Made by a program: the position numbers and the translations under genes
Notes under the pieces: model-generated
What the model was told of the DNA's origin: nothing
Seen by the model: the letters and a program-made list of their open reading frames with translations, nothing else
Databases searched by the model: none
From: CAIYZT01 sp947461435
GTDB taxonomy: Bacteria > Pseudomonadota > Alphaproteobacteria > Rhodobacterales > Rhodobacteraceae
Length of the DNA: 64,000 nt
Reading direction: 5' to 3'
Assembly (NCBI GenBank): GCA_965284435.1
Contig: OZ260083.1
Span: 930,001 to 994,000, forward strand
Shown: positions 51,913 through 60,974 of the stretch, one piece after another
Position numbering within the stretch: position 1 is the stretch's first letter
Layout: each line of letters opens with the position of its first letter

Positions 51913-54100
51913 AGCGCCCTCCTTCTTTCAACATCGCCGGCGAAAGGCCCAACGGATAGAGGATCTCTGTCATCGCGTCGCGCACGCCTTGCGCCATTTC
52001 GCGGCCACCGCAAACCATAACCCGCGCCCCGTCTGCCATCAGGCGGCGGATCACCTCGGCATCGTCGCGCAGCACATCTTGCACATAATTCTGCAGTCCG
52101 ATGCGGGAAAAGGCAGTGTGTAGTCCCGTCAGTCGGCCGTCGGTCTGCCACTCGGCAAGGTCCTCGGCATAAAGATAGTCCGACGTTGGGTGCCGCGCAC
52201 CAAACCACAGATGCATCGGCCTATGCCCCCGGTTGCTGCGGCAGAACCCGGCAAGAGGGCCAATCCCCGTGCCTGCGCCGATCAAGATCAGGGGCACACG
52301 CGAGCGATCGGGCCGGAACCCGGGATTGGGCTGCAAGAATCCTTGTACCAATTGCCCTGGCTGCAAGGCCAGCAACTGACCCGAACACAAACCCCCCGTA
52401 TGCTTTCGCACGACGATTTCGATGAACCCATCCGCCCGACTTGACGCCAGAGAATAAAGCCGAGCAATCACGCTGCCGTCTGGCACGATGCCGATAAGGT
52501 CGCCCGCCCGGAACCGCCCAAAGCCGCGACCGGTAAGGCGGTGCCACAGACCGGCTTTTGGCACAGCAAAACGCAAGATCGCTGTTGGTGCCTGAACGCT
52601 TTCACCATAGTCCTTGCGCGATACTAATCGCAGGGCCGTACTTTTGGGCGGCATGGGTTGATGTGTGATGTCCAGTGGCAGACCAATCATGTCACCAAAG
52701 GCGCGGGACCATCTTGCAAAGGACTGCGGCGACTGCCTGTCGATCCGCTCCAGCGGCATTGGCATGTCCCATCCGGCAGAACGCAAAGCGGCTTCCAGCG
52801 CCTCTGCATGGACGCAGAACCCAGGAAAACTTCGGTCGCCGAAACCTAGAACCGACACAGGCACCCCGGCCAGCGGTGCCGCCTTCGTTACCCGTTCCAG
52901 TGCGCCTTTCGCCGATGTCGGGGCATCGCCGTCACCCCAAGTGGATGTCAAAACGACGATCCTTTTGGCGTTTTTATAAGACTGCGGCAGGAAGGTGGAT
53001 AGGGCGCCCAGATGCACCGTTTGGCCGTGGTCTTGCACTGCGCGCGCAAAAGATGCGGCAAAGCCCCAAGTGCTGCCGCCCTCGCTGCCGACCAAGATCA
53101 CCGTTTCGGCCGCCGATGCCGCGACCATCCCGCGCAGATGCGGACGGTGTTGGCGGTTGCGCCACCAGATCAACCCACCGGTCAATGACAGCACTGGCAC
53201 TGTCAGCGCTGCAAGGCCAAGGATCAGCCCCCAAAGGGCGGCGCCATCGCCGGTGTGGAGAAGGTAGATCCATTCGCCGACCACGGTCCATGGCCCCGGC
53301 GCTTGCCAAGCCAGAAGCTTTCCCGTGCCCTGATCAACAAATCCGGTTCCCGCACTGGTGGTAAGCGTGAACACATCCGTCGCATCCCCGGCGTAGGGAA
53401 ACGTCAGATCGCGCAGATCTGCCACAGGTGTACCCTGCAGCGCAGCCATTTCGGCCGGTGACATGCCGGTCTGACCGCTCACGTCTGAAGGCATGGCCGG
53501 GTTCGCTTCATCCACTGGCAAAAGATCGAACGTGGCCGCCGTCATCCACAGCGCTGTCAGCGCGCTTAGGCCCAATCCAACGACCGCCACCCGCGCCAGT
53601 TCTGCATGCCATCGCCCGGCCCACGGCCCCTTGATTGCCGCAAACCAGCGCCCCCAACCACCCTGCCGTCTCGCCACCAGCATCGCCCCTGACAGCGAAA
53701 GTATCAGCAGGGCAAAGGCCCCCAACGCCGTGGCATAGCGCCCGGAATCGCCCAGCAAAAGCGAGCGGTGGAAATCAGTCAGCCAGCGCTGCACCGCGCC
53801 CTGATCAGCGCTGCCCACGTCCATCCCGGTGACTGGGTCTACAACTGCGGCGCCTGCGACGTCACCGACAAACCAATAGGCAGTGATCTTGCCAGAAGGA
53901 GAACGGCGGATCTGCTCTACCCCGGGATGGGAGGCGAGAACTTTGGCCGCCAGATCGCCAATGCTCTGCCCTTGAACCGCTGCCGGAGAAGATAAACGCT
54001 CCATGGCCGGGAACATCGACAAGGCCGCCCCGCTGAGCGCGAGGGCAAGGATCAAGGCAGCGGCCAGAAGGCCGGGCCAGCGGTGCAATTGACGAAGCAT
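51893..54100 (-). CDS. PepSY membrane reductase with flavodoxin and ferredoxin-NADP reductase domains
   Basis: A 735-residue fusion. The first 330 residues hold four membrane helices (near 9-30, 118-143, 170-192, 288-310) with PepSY-type segments (RQLHRWPGLLAAALILALAL; WLTDFHRSLLLGD). Then a flavodoxin-like domain begins (AETVILVGSEGGSTWGFAASFA; VLTSTWGDGDAPTSAKGAL), and from about 500 an FNR-like domain has RLYSLASS (FAD site) and LILIGAGTGIGPLAGFCR, MVCGGREMAQGV (NADP site). It should take electrons from NADPH on the inside to the outside face, like sulfite reductase flavoprotein fused to an iron reductase-like membrane part. Confidence 0.9.
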   Translation of the reverse strand: MLRQLHRWPGLLAAALILALALSGAALSMFPAMERLSSPAAVQGQSIGDLAAKVLASHPGVEQIRRSPSGKITAYWFVGDVAGAAVVDPVTGMDVGSADQGAVQRWLTDFHRSLLLGDSGRYATALGAFALLILSLSGAMLVARRQGGWGRWFAAIKGPWAGRWHAELARVAVVGLGLSALTALWMTAATFDLLPVDEANPAMPSDVSGQTGMSPAEMAALQGTPVADLRDLTFPYAGDATDVFTLTTSAGTGFVDQGTGKLLAWQAPGPWTVVGEWIYLLHTGDGAALWGLILGLAALTVPVLSLTGGLIWWRNRQHRPHLRGMVAASAAETVILVGSEGGSTWGFAASFARAVQDHGQTVHLGALSTFLPQSYKNAKRIVVLTSTWGDGDAPTSAKGALERVTKAAPLAGVPVSVLGFGDRSFPGFCVHAEALEAALRSAGWDMPMPLERIDRQSPQSFARWSRAFGDMIGLPLDITHQPMPPKSTALRLVSRKDYGESVQAPTAILRFAVPKAGLWHRLTGRGFGRFRAGDLIGIVPDGSVIARLYSLASSRADGFIEIVVRKHTGGLCSGQLLALQPGQLVQGFLQPNPGFRPDRSRVPLILIGAGTGIGPLAGFCRSNRGHRPMHLWFGARHPTSDYLYAEDLAEWQTDGRLTGLHTAFSRIGLQNYVQDVLRDDAEVIRRLMADGARVMVCGGREMAQGVRDAMTEILYPLGLSPAMLKEGGRYAEDVY

Positions 54101-54111
54101 GGGGGTTCCGA

Positions 54112-54582
54112 TCAGAGGCGGTAGGTGAAATCTGCGATGTAACGGCGACCCGAGACGGCTTGCCCACCCCCTGCTGCGGTCAGCGGTACGGCAATCTCAT
54201 TCGGGCTGTCGCGCATATCTTCGGCAGCAGCGTCGATATGCAAGGTATAGCCAGCGTCGAACAGGGCGTCTGTCAGATCCACCGACATTTCCATCGTCCG
54301 GCCTGACCCGACACTTGCCCCGGTAATCCCGTCGACCTGCGCCGCGTCTCCGCCTGAAAGCTGCGACCAGTCGCTTAGGTGCCTGTAATATCGCGTCTTT
54401 CCGCCAGCCATCCACAAGCTGCCCGCATAGGCCCCAGAGGCATCGGTGACGTAGATGGCAAGGTAGGCCGGTCGTCCACCGTAATCTGACATATTGACAG
54501 TCAGGGTCACCGGGCGCGCCATTGCCAAGCCGGGGGTGATTAGGGCGGTGGACAGCGCAAGGGCTGCGATCAGGGATTTCAT
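54112..54582 (-). CDS. DUF2271 exported protein with probable FMN-attachment motif
   Basis: A 156-residue periplasmic protein with signal peptide (MKSLIAALALSTALITPGLA). The DUF2271 body has LAIYVTDASGAYAGSLWMAGG and RRYIADFTYRL. Residues 84-90, DGITGAS, match the flavinylation consensus Dxx[ST]GA[ST], where ApbE adds FMN to the last Ser/Thr (here Ser90). It lies between a membrane flavoreductase and a flavin-transferase gene, so it is probably the extracytosolic electron carrier of this system. The motif match is seen directly; its use is inference. Confidence 0.88.
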   Translation of the reverse strand: MKSLIAALALSTALITPGLAMARPVTLTVNMSDYGGRPAYLAIYVTDASGAYAGSLWMAGGKTRYYRHLSDWSQLSGGDAAQVDGITGASVGSGRTMEMSVDLTDALFDAGYTLHIDAAAEDMRDSPNEIAVPLTAAGGGQAVSGRRYIADFTYRL

Positions 54583-54608
54583 GGTCGGCTCTCCGGTTTA
54601 TAAAGGGA

Positions 54609-54977
54609 TCAGTTCGTCGTCACCACGGGCGCGATGCCGTCGGTGAAAAGCCCGTTCTGCGGCGGGGCAACCGTGCCAGAGTTTGCGGCGTTGCCGGTGA
54701 CACCGATTGCACAGGTGCTGTCGGATTCGTCCTCGCCTTCGTCTCCGCCGAGGTTTGCATCCTCGCAGGCGTCGCGGTCATCGTCGGACTCCGACCAGAA
54801 CCAAACGCTTTCGTCTTTGTCCTCGTCGTCATCGATCAAGGTGACGTCCGTACCTGGCGCAATATGGGATGATGGGCTGGTACCGACAGTCAGGGACAGA
54901 CCCTGACCAGAAGCAAGTGCCACCGAGCCGAAGCCCAGCGCCGTGCTGATCAAGAAAAGGGGAAAGGCAAGTTTCAT
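54609..54977 (-). CDS. very acidic exported protein
   Basis: A 122-residue protein with a signal peptide (MKLAFPLFLISTALGFGSVALA) and a middle of aspartate and glutamate (DDDEDKDESVWFWSESDDDRD; GGDEGEDESDST) that could bind metal ions. Two cysteines, at about 71 and 89, could form a disulfide. The end is Gly/Thr/Asn rich. Not a known family. It follows the PepSY-like gene and precedes the DUF2271 gene in one operon, so it may bind the metal that the chain reduces or be a structural partner. Confidence 0.75.
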   Translation of the reverse strand: MKLAFPLFLISTALGFGSVALASGQGLSLTVGTSPSSHIAPGTDVTLIDDDEDKDESVWFWSESDDDRDACEDANLGGDEGEDESDSTCAIGVTGNAANSGTVAPPQNGLFTDGIAPVVTTN

Positions 54978-55031
54978 TTGGTTTTCCTTTGGGTCAGGGT
55001 TCTGGGCCGCACGCCTGCGCCCCGTGCCGGG

Positions 55032-55355
55032 TCAGTCGCTATGGCCATCAGATCCACCTTCTTGGTCGTCGGGATGGTCGGCCTCGAATTCCATCTCGAT
55101 CACCGCCAGTGTTGCGGGGTTCAGTTTGACCTCGATCGCGCGGCCGTCGGCATCCTGGCCAATCAGTTCATAGCAACCGTCGTCGATCCGAATTCTGCGC
55201 ACCTCCCACCCAAGCGTGGCGGCGAATGTCATGACGGCTTCACGCGGTTGCCAGTCGGTCATCGGCACAGCGCAATCATTTCCCGCCAAGGCCGGGGTTG
55301 CACCCAGAAAGAGGGTCAGCATCAGCCTTGTTGTTATCCCGATCATCGACGACAC
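55032..55355 (-). CDS. small PepSY domain exported protein
   Basis: A 107-residue exported protein (signal peptide MSSMIGITTRLMLTLFLGATPALA). The PepSY-like part is WQPREAVMTFAATLGWEVRRIRIDDGCYELIGQDADGRAIEVKLNPATLAVIEME, the common form with a pair of short strands. Two cysteines may pair. The tail is acidic and His-containing (DHPDDQEGGSDGHSD). It is the first gene of the redox operon and faces the response-regulator gene. It may act as inhibitor, chaperone or carrier for the redox proteins. Confidence 0.85.
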   Translation of the reverse strand: MSSMIGITTRLMLTLFLGATPALAGNDCAVPMTDWQPREAVMTFAATLGWEVRRIRIDDGCYELIGQDADGRAIEVKLNPATLAVIEMEFEADHPDDQEGGSDGHSD

Positions 55356-55481
55356 TCCGCTTCAGGTTCTGCAGGCTCTATGCCATGCGAAGCTGACGTG
55401 GGCCTGAAGGCTTGCGGCTTTCTGCTTCAGGTGGCCGTCAGGTTGCCGCGCTATTGCAAGGACCAAAGGAGACAAACCCGG

Positions 55482-56141
55482 ATGCGCATCTTGCTGATCG
55501 AGGACGACCGCGTGATCGCCACCGCCCTGCGTGAACAGGCGGAAAGTGAAGGTCATTCTGTCGATTGGGCCGCGCGGCTTGACGAGGCGTCCGATGCCCT
55601 TGCCACCACCGGTTTCGACCTGATCCTGCTGGATCTGATGCTGCCCGATGGGCGCGGCCTGCCCTTTCTTCGTGCGCTGCGGGCAAAGGGCAGCCAGACC
55701 CCGGTGATCATCATGACTGCGCTTGATCAGGTGTCCGATCGGATCGAAGGTCTGAACGCGGGGGCCGATGACTATCTGGTGAAACCTTTCGACTTGTCCG
55801 AACTGTCTGCGCGCATCGGGGCTGTGGCCCGGCGCTATTCTGGAAATCCAAACCCGCTGATTGCCTTGGCTGATCTGTCCATCGACCTTGCCGGCCGCCG
55901 CGTGAGCAAGGCAGGTCGCAGTATCCCTTTGACGGCCCGCGAATGGGTTCTGTTTGAAGCGTTCTTGCAAAAACCCGGACAGCTTTTGTCAAAGCCGCAT
56001 CTGGAAGAACGGCTGTATTCCTTCGATGCCGAAGTTGAAAGCAACACAATCGAGGTGCATGTCAGCCGCCTGCGCAAGAAGTTGGGGGCGGATGTTATCG
56101 TCACAGAACGTGGGCTTGGCTATCGGCTGGGTCCGGCATGA
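55482..56141 (+). CDS. OmpR-family response regulator
   Basis: A 219-residue regulator. The receiver domain has MRILLIEDDRVIATALREQ, phospho-acceptor Asp51 in LILLDLMLPDGRG, Thr in IIMTALDQ and Lys in YLVKPFDLSELSARI. The C-terminal winged helix is ISIPLTARE-type: SIPLTAREWVLFEAFLQKPGQLLSKPHL and NTIEVHVSRLRKKLG. The start at 55482 has AAAGGAGA upstream; the open frame before it is antisense to the PepSY gene. ATGA overlap couples it to the kinase. It likely controls the redox operon on the other strand. Confidence 0.95.
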   Translation: MRILLIEDDRVIATALREQAESEGHSVDWAARLDEASDALATTGFDLILLDLMLPDGRGLPFLRALRAKGSQTPVIIMTALDQVSDRIEGLNAGADDYLVKPFDLSELSARIGAVARRYSGNPNPLIALADLSIDLAGRRVSKAGRSIPLTAREWVLFEAFLQKPGQLLSKPHLEERLYSFDAEVESNTIEVHVSRLRKKLGADVIVTERGLGYRLGPA

Positions 56142-57475
56142 CCCGCGCGTCGATCCGACTGCGGTCTGCCGCTGCGCTGTCGCTGATCGTCACCTTGATC
56201 TGGCTGGGTACGGCGTTGGTGACAGCCCGGCTTTTGACGTCGGAGCTGAATGAGGTCTTCGATTCTGCCTTGCAGGAAACAGGCCAGCGCATTTTGCAAT
56301 TGGCTGTAGTCGACGTGCTGAGCCGGGAGGAAGAGGGCGTCAGCCAACGCGTGATGGCGTTGGACGACCATGAGGAATACTTCACCTATATTGTGCGTGA
56401 CGATCAGGGTCGGGTGCTTCTTACCTCGCACCGCGCTGATCCCGCACGTTTTCCGGCCTTCGCCGCTACAGGCTTCCACGATGCAGAGGGCCTGCGCTTT
56501 TACCACGAGACCGCCGTGCGCGGCACCATCGCCTTGACCATCGCCGAACCACTGTCGCACCGGCGAGAGGTGGCAAACGAGATGGCGCTGTCGCTGGCCC
56601 TACCATTGCTGGTGATGATCCCGCTGAGCATAGCCGGCATCTTTTACGGTCTGGGCTATGGTCTTCGCCCCCTTGGCCAGTTGCGCAGCCAATTGGCGCG
56701 GCGGGGGGTGAAAGACTTGTCGCCCCTGCCGACAGAAAAGATGGCTACGGAACTTCGGCCCATCGCAGTCGCGTTGAACCAGCTTCTGGCCCGGCTGGAC
56801 ACTGCCTTCACCGCCGAACGCAGCTTTACCGCCAATGCCGCGCATGAGCTGCGCACGCCTCTTGCGGGCGCGTTGGCGCAAGTTCAACGCCTGCGCCAGA
56901 CGTCTTCGGATCCCGACAGCGCCCGCCGCGCAGCAGAGATTGAGGCGACGCTTAAACGCCTGACCCGTCTGTCCGAACGGTTGATGCAACTGGCCCGGGC
57001 CGAAGGCGCGCGCCTGCTAATTGATATCCCGCAAGACCTGCGTCCGATTCTAAAAATCGTCGTGGATGACTTTGCCCAAGGTGCGGATGCAGGGCGCATC
57101 GCGCTTTCATTACCCGGCGTGCCGACCCTATCGGACATCGATCCCGATGCGGTCGCAATCCTTGCCCGAAATCTGATCGAAAACGCCCTGCGGCATGGCC
57201 AGGGTCCCGTCCCCGTTACGCTGGACCCGCAAGGCACTTTGACTGTCGAAAACGATTGCCCCGCGATCTCGCCCAGTGACCTGTCTGTCCTTTCTGGCCG
57301 CTTTGTGCGGGGAAAAGACGCGGGCGCTGGCAGTGGCCTTGGTCTGGCCATCGTTCGAACCATTGCGGAACGCATTGGCTCGCCTCTAAGTCTGTCCTCA
57401 CCCATTCCCGGCAAATCCATCGGTTTTTCCGCCTGCCTAAAATTGCACGGCGCCCTCCCCATATATCAGGACTAA
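56138..57475 (+). CDS. sensor histidine kinase
   Basis: A 445-residue membrane kinase of the QseC/PmrB type. Helix one is near residues 9-28 and helix two near 152-175, with a periplasmic sensing part between (about 120 residues). HAMP-like GLRPLGQLRSQLARRGVKDLSPL follows, then the H box FTANAAHELRTPLAGALAQV, N box LARNLIENALRHG and G boxes GAGSGLGLAIVRTIAE. It autophosphorylates on His and feeds the response regulator upstream. The stimulus is unknown, though redox or iron status is plausible from the operon opposite. Confidence 0.95.
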   Translation: MTRASIRLRSAAALSLIVTLIWLGTALVTARLLTSELNEVFDSALQETGQRILQLAVVDVLSREEEGVSQRVMALDDHEEYFTYIVRDDQGRVLLTSHRADPARFPAFAATGFHDAEGLRFYHETAVRGTIALTIAEPLSHRREVANEMALSLALPLLVMIPLSIAGIFYGLGYGLRPLGQLRSQLARRGVKDLSPLPTEKMATELRPIAVALNQLLARLDTAFTAERSFTANAAHELRTPLAGALAQVQRLRQTSSDPDSARRAAEIEATLKRLTRLSERLMQLARAEGARLLIDIPQDLRPILKIVVDDFAQGADAGRIALSLPGVPTLSDIDPDAVAILARNLIENALRHGQGPVPVTLDPQGTLTVENDCPAISPSDLSVLSGRFVRGKDAGAGSGLGLAIVRTIAERIGSPLSLSSPIPGKSIGFSACLKLHGALPIYQD

Positions 57476-57480
57476 TCCAG

Positions 57481-58188
57481 ATGATCCTTGCTTACACACC
57501 CGCCCACAAGGAACTGCATTACCTCGACCGCGCCGGTTGGCTGCGCGCGGCTGTCCTTGGTGCGAATGACGGGATCGTCTCGGTCTCGTCGCTGATTGTC
57601 GGCGTTGCCGCCGCCAATCCCAGCCCGACAGCTGTTCTCGTGGCCGGGGCCGCAGGCCTTGCCGCGGGCGCGATGTCGATGGCGGCTGGCGAATATGTCT
57701 CGGTCAGCTCCCAGTCCGACGTCGAGCGTGCTGACATTGCCCGCGAAAGACAGGCGCTGATCGACATGCCCGAGGCGGAGGAGGCCGAACTAGCCTCGAT
57801 CTACCTATCTCGCGGCCTCTCTGCCGCAACAGCGGCACTCGTTGCCCGCGAGCTGACGGCTAAAGACGCTCTTGCTGCGCATATCCGCGATGAACTTGGC
57901 CTGTCTGAGATGCATACGGCAAATCCTTTGCAAGCAGCTTTCGCTTCAGGCGTCACCTTCACCATCGCCGCCGCCGTGCCGCTTGCGGCGGCCGTCCTTG
58001 CGCCAACGTCACTGATCATTCCTGCTGTTGTCATCACCACGCTCGTCAGTCTGGCCGCACTTGGGGCCATCGGCGCAGTCGCGGGCGGCGCGCCGAAACT
58101 GCCAGCCACGGCACGGGTTCTTTTCTGGGGTGCCGCCGCGATGGCGATAACCGCAGGCGTCGGCTGGGTTTTTGGGGTCAGCGTTTGA
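57481..58188 (+). CDS. VIT1/CCC1-type iron/manganese transporter
   Basis: A 235-residue membrane protein of the VIT family. Helix 1 carries DRAGWLRAAVLGANDGIVSVSSLIVGVAAA, the family start; AAGAMSMAAGEYVSVSSQSDVERADIARE follows, with the charged cytoplasmic helix, and two or three more helices complete the fold. Such proteins move Fe(II) or Mn(II) to another compartment or out of the cell. It begins five bases after the kinase stop, so it is in the same operon as the two-component genes, supporting an iron-related signal. Confidence 0.93.
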   Translation: MILAYTPAHKELHYLDRAGWLRAAVLGANDGIVSVSSLIVGVAAANPSPTAVLVAGAAGLAAGAMSMAAGEYVSVSSQSDVERADIARERQALIDMPEAEEAELASIYLSRGLSAATAALVARELTAKDALAAHIRDELGLSEMHTANPLQAAFASGVTFTIAAAVPLAAAVLAPTSLIIPAVVITTLVSLAALGAIGAVAGGAPKLPATARVLFWGAAAMAITAGVGWVFGVSV

Positions 58189-58354
58189 CCAGGGCCCAGT
58201 TTGTTTTCGCCGGAATGTCGCAGTCTTCGTTCAGTTTGAACGTCCTTATAAAGGGCAATTCTTCTATAGTTTCGCCGGTTGGCACGGCAAAGTTGGCGCA
58301 GATTGACGCCGCGACCTTGCGTTTGCCGAACGCCGTTGGTGGTCGCTCGTGCAT
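58178..58354 (-). CDS. possible small protein (58 aa)
   Basis: A 58-residue frame, MHERPPTAFGKRKVAASICANFAVPTGETIEELPFIRTFKLNEDCDIPAKTNWALVKR by composition normal for a folded small protein, with two cysteines. No Shine-Dalgarno site is seen and it overlaps the VIT gene end by 11 bases. It is not a known family to me. Listed because its residue balance is better than that of other short frames around it. Confidence 0.3.
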   Translation of the reverse strand: MHERPPTAFGKRKVAASICANFAVPTGETIEELPFIRTFKLNEDCDIPAKTNWALVKR

Positions 58355-58535
58355 GATGGCATCTAACCGGGGCCAAAGGAAAATGGATGAAGAGAATCGA
58401 CTTACGTCGACCGCGAGGCGAGCGTTCGAAGCCATCGTTGGCCAAAGGCCCCGGACAGCGGCGTAACGGCATTCGTTTGTTTCATGGATTGGCTCACGCA
58501 ACAGGTCAGAATTAGTCCCATCAGCCAGCCTTGAT

Positions 58536-58703
58536 TCAGCGCGATTTCTTGCCGTTCTTGCTTTTGTTGCCCGCGACGAGCGGTGGGCGGCCCGTGTCAG
58601 ATGGTTTTGAAGTCGCCGGTTTGGCCTGATCCTTATCAGTTCCGGCTTTGCTATGCGAAGCCGCTTTATCGAATGCTGGCTTCTTGGGCTCTTTGTTTGC
58701 CAT
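58536..58703 (-). CDS. small basic low-complexity protein (55 aa)
   Basis: A 55-residue Lys/Ser/Ala/Pro-rich protein starting MANKEPKKPAFDKAASHSK, with a basic tail NKSKNGKKSR. GAAAGGA is placed about ten bases before the ATG. It is probably disordered and might bind nucleic acid. No family is recognised. Confidence 0.5.
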   Translation of the reverse strand: MANKEPKKPAFDKAASHSKAGTDKDQAKPATSKPSDTGRPPLVAGNKSKNGKKSR

Positions 58704-58857
58704 TTTAAGGGTGTCCTTTCCGGCGCACGGAATGTGCACCAGATCAACGCGCCGTGCCTGCGCAGGTTCCCCGCTAAGCGGCGCTCGTGCTGGAATTCTG
58801 ACCCCCCTGAAAACCAATGCGCTTAGCTTTGGCGTCTTGACAGGGTCGACCGAAAAC

Positions 58858-60192
58858 TCAGGGTGCGGTGCCAGTCGGCACGACCCTCCACACCTTGTTG
58901 CCCACATCATCGGCCACCAGCAGGGCTCCGCTGCGATCAATCGCAACGCCCACGGGCCGCCCCATCGCTGTGCCGTCATCGGAAAGAAAGCCTGTCAGTA
59001 TATCCTGCGGATCGCCCGAGGGGTGACCCATGAAAAACGGCACAAAAATAACCTTGTATCCTGACGGCGGCTCGCGATTCCAGGACCCGTGCTGACCAAC
59101 GAAGGCCCCGTTGCGATAGGGCTTAGGAAACAATGCTCCGGTATTGAATGTCAGACCCAGCGATCCGGTATGGGCCCCCAAAGCATAGTCAGGCTTCAGG
59201 GCGGTGGCCACCAGATCGGGGCGTGCGGGCTGGGGCCGCACATCGATATTCTGGCCATAGTAGCTGTAAGGCCAGCCATAAAACCCGCCGTCACGAACCG
59301 ATGTCATATAGTCGGGCACAAGATCACTGCCGATCTCGTCACGCTCATTCACCGATACCCAAAGTGCGCCGGTGTCCGGTTGCCAGGACAGTCCATTCGC
59401 ATTGCGCAAGCCTGAGGCGAAAACACGCGCTTTTCGGGTTGCGATGGTGATTTCAAGTATGGAAGCCCGGTTTTCCTCGGCCACGATACCGTTTTCGCCG
59501 GCATTGCTGTTGGATCCGACCGTTACGAACAAACGCGTGCCATCGGGACTTGCAACGATATCCTTGGTCCAATGATGGTTGATCGGCCCAGCTGGCAAGT
59601 TGACGAGGTTCACACCAGGGGAATTGATATGGGTTTCCCCCGGGACATAGGGAAAGGCCATGACGGCATCCGTATTGGCCACGTAAAGTGTGCGGCCGAT
59701 CAGGGCCATGCCGAACGGCGAATGAAGGTTTTCAAGAAACACGGTGTGTATCTCGGCTACGCCATCGCAGTCTGTATCGCGCAAAAGGCTGATCCGGTCT
59801 GCGCTGGGCACCCCCGCCCCCGCCCGCGCCATGACCAATCCCATGACCCAGCCTTTCAGCCCGTACCCGGCATCGTGCTGAGCGGGGGCGTTGCTTTCGG
59901 CGACAAGCACATCGCCATTTGGCAGCACGTGCAGCCAGCGGGGATGGTCGAACCCGCCCGCAAATTCATTGACCTCCAACCCACGGGCCGGAACAGGCGC
60001 AGTGCCCTCTGGCCAGCCAACTGCCGGCGCAATGTTGACCGTTGGAATGAAAGTTGGGTTTGGCGCTGGCAGGACCGGACTTGCACCATACCCCGCCTGC
60101 GAACTGACGGTCGCACTTTCGCAGGAACTTAGGACGATCCCTGTCGCCGCAAGGATCAAGGCGGACCACATCAGAAAAGCAGTTTTCGCCAT
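58858..60192 (-). CDS. sorbosone dehydrogenase-type PQQ/beta-propeller lipoprotein
   Basis: A 444-residue exported protein with lipobox (IVLSSCES). The beta-propeller body is of the glucose/sorbosone dehydrogenase group: GFDHPRWLHVLPNGDVLVAES, GRTLYVANTDAVMAFPYVPG, KDIVASPDGTRLFVTVGSNSN and FASGLRNANGLSWQPDTGALWV, with GVAIDRSGALLVADDVGNKVWRV at the end. Members oxidise sugars or aldoses in the periplasm using PQQ. Here PQQ residues cannot be proven from sequence. ATG 60192 is chosen because the signal peptide starts there. Confidence 0.88.
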   Translation of the reverse strand: MAKTAFLMWSALILAATGIVLSSCESATVSSQAGYGASPVLPAPNPTFIPTVNIAPAVGWPEGTAPVPARGLEVNEFAGGFDHPRWLHVLPNGDVLVAESNAPAQHDAGYGLKGWVMGLVMARAGAGVPSADRISLLRDTDCDGVAEIHTVFLENLHSPFGMALIGRTLYVANTDAVMAFPYVPGETHINSPGVNLVNLPAGPINHHWTKDIVASPDGTRLFVTVGSNSNAGENGIVAEENRASILEITIATRKARVFASGLRNANGLSWQPDTGALWVSVNERDEIGSDLVPDYMTSVRDGGFYGWPYSYYGQNIDVRPQPARPDLVATALKPDYALGAHTGSLGLTFNTGALFPKPYRNGAFVGQHGSWNREPPSGYKVIFVPFFMGHPSGDPQDILTGFLSDDGTAMGRPVGVAIDRSGALLVADDVGNKVWRVVPTGTAP

Positions 60193-60280
60193 GGCGTTCC
60201 CTTTGACGTGAAGGGGGCCAGCGGCAATCGTCGCTGGCCCGAATATATGCAAAGCGGGGCTGCCCAGAAGGCCCCAATGT

Positions 60281-60577
60281 TTAGTGATTATGCTCTGGCA
60301 TCGCCTTGATCTGTTCTTTCGTCCATGACGTTGTCGCATGAACCGCGCCTTCTTCGTCGCGCATGAAATTCAACTGGTTCGTTGTCATCGCGACCGGCTT
60401 TGCGCCCATCCCAAGAAAGCCGCCGACATCCACGATCACTTGCGTCGCGGCGCCCATGCCGTGCACATGCGAAACGGTTCCGATTTTTTCGTCATCTGCG
60501 CCGTAAACCACGGCATCCATCAAGGTTGCTTCTGTAAGGTCACTGTCGACAAGCTGGGTGTGTGTTGAATGGTCCAT
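60281..60577 (-). CDS. DUF2171/PRC-barrel-like protein
   Basis: A 98-residue protein whose core AVVYGADDEKIGTVSHVHGMGAATQVIVDVGGFLGMGAKPVAMTTNQLNFM is a PRC-barrel-like DUF2171 domain. Such proteins are common in stress-induced gene sets of alphaproteobacteria. ATG 60577 has AAAGGAAAA upstream; a GTG at 60604 is an alternative. It has no membrane helix. Its role is unknown. Confidence 0.85.
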   Translation of the reverse strand: MDHSTHTQLVDSDLTEATLMDAVVYGADDEKIGTVSHVHGMGAATQVIVDVGGFLGMGAKPVAMTTNQLNFMRDEEGAVHATTSWTKEQIKAMPEHNH

Positions 60578-60604
60578 CTGGGAATTTTCCTTTGGGTCGG
60601 TCAC

Positions 60605-60974
60605 GAGCGATCATGCTCTGAGCAACAACGCGGCAAAACGCCATGAGTTCCCTTTTGGATCGCGTTGCATGTCATGCCCAAGGCCTTGAGTGCCAACTGG
60701 ACTTGTGCCGTGTTCGACCAAAGGCCAAGCGTTGTACCCTGTTCCCGTCCGCTGTGTTGGCAGGGTTGGTTTGAGGGGGATGCTATTTTAGGGTCAGATA
60801 CTCACGGTTTGCCTTGATGCGCGCGGACGCAAGGCGCAGACCTGTCTGCAGAAAAGCAGCCAAAACCGCCGCAAAACTGACTCATCAGCCGCTAAGGAAA
60901 AGAACGTCGAAAAGGGTCTGCCGCCCTTCAAAGCGGCCTTTGGGGCCCTTGGAGCCAACGGAGCGGCGTTTGGA
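60605..60974. other. 370-bp intergenic region
   Basis: No gene or recognisable RNA is seen. It is the promoter region for the DUF2171 gene on the left, and the 3' flank of the alpha/beta hydrolase gene on the right. A run of G/C-rich inverted segments near 60935-60960 (GGCCTTTGGGGCCCTTGG) may form a weak terminator. Confidence 0.5.

Noticed and set aside
54978..55481. In-frame extension before the response regulator
   Set aside because: It is antisense to the PepSY gene; the receiver domain starts at 55482 after AAAGGAGA.
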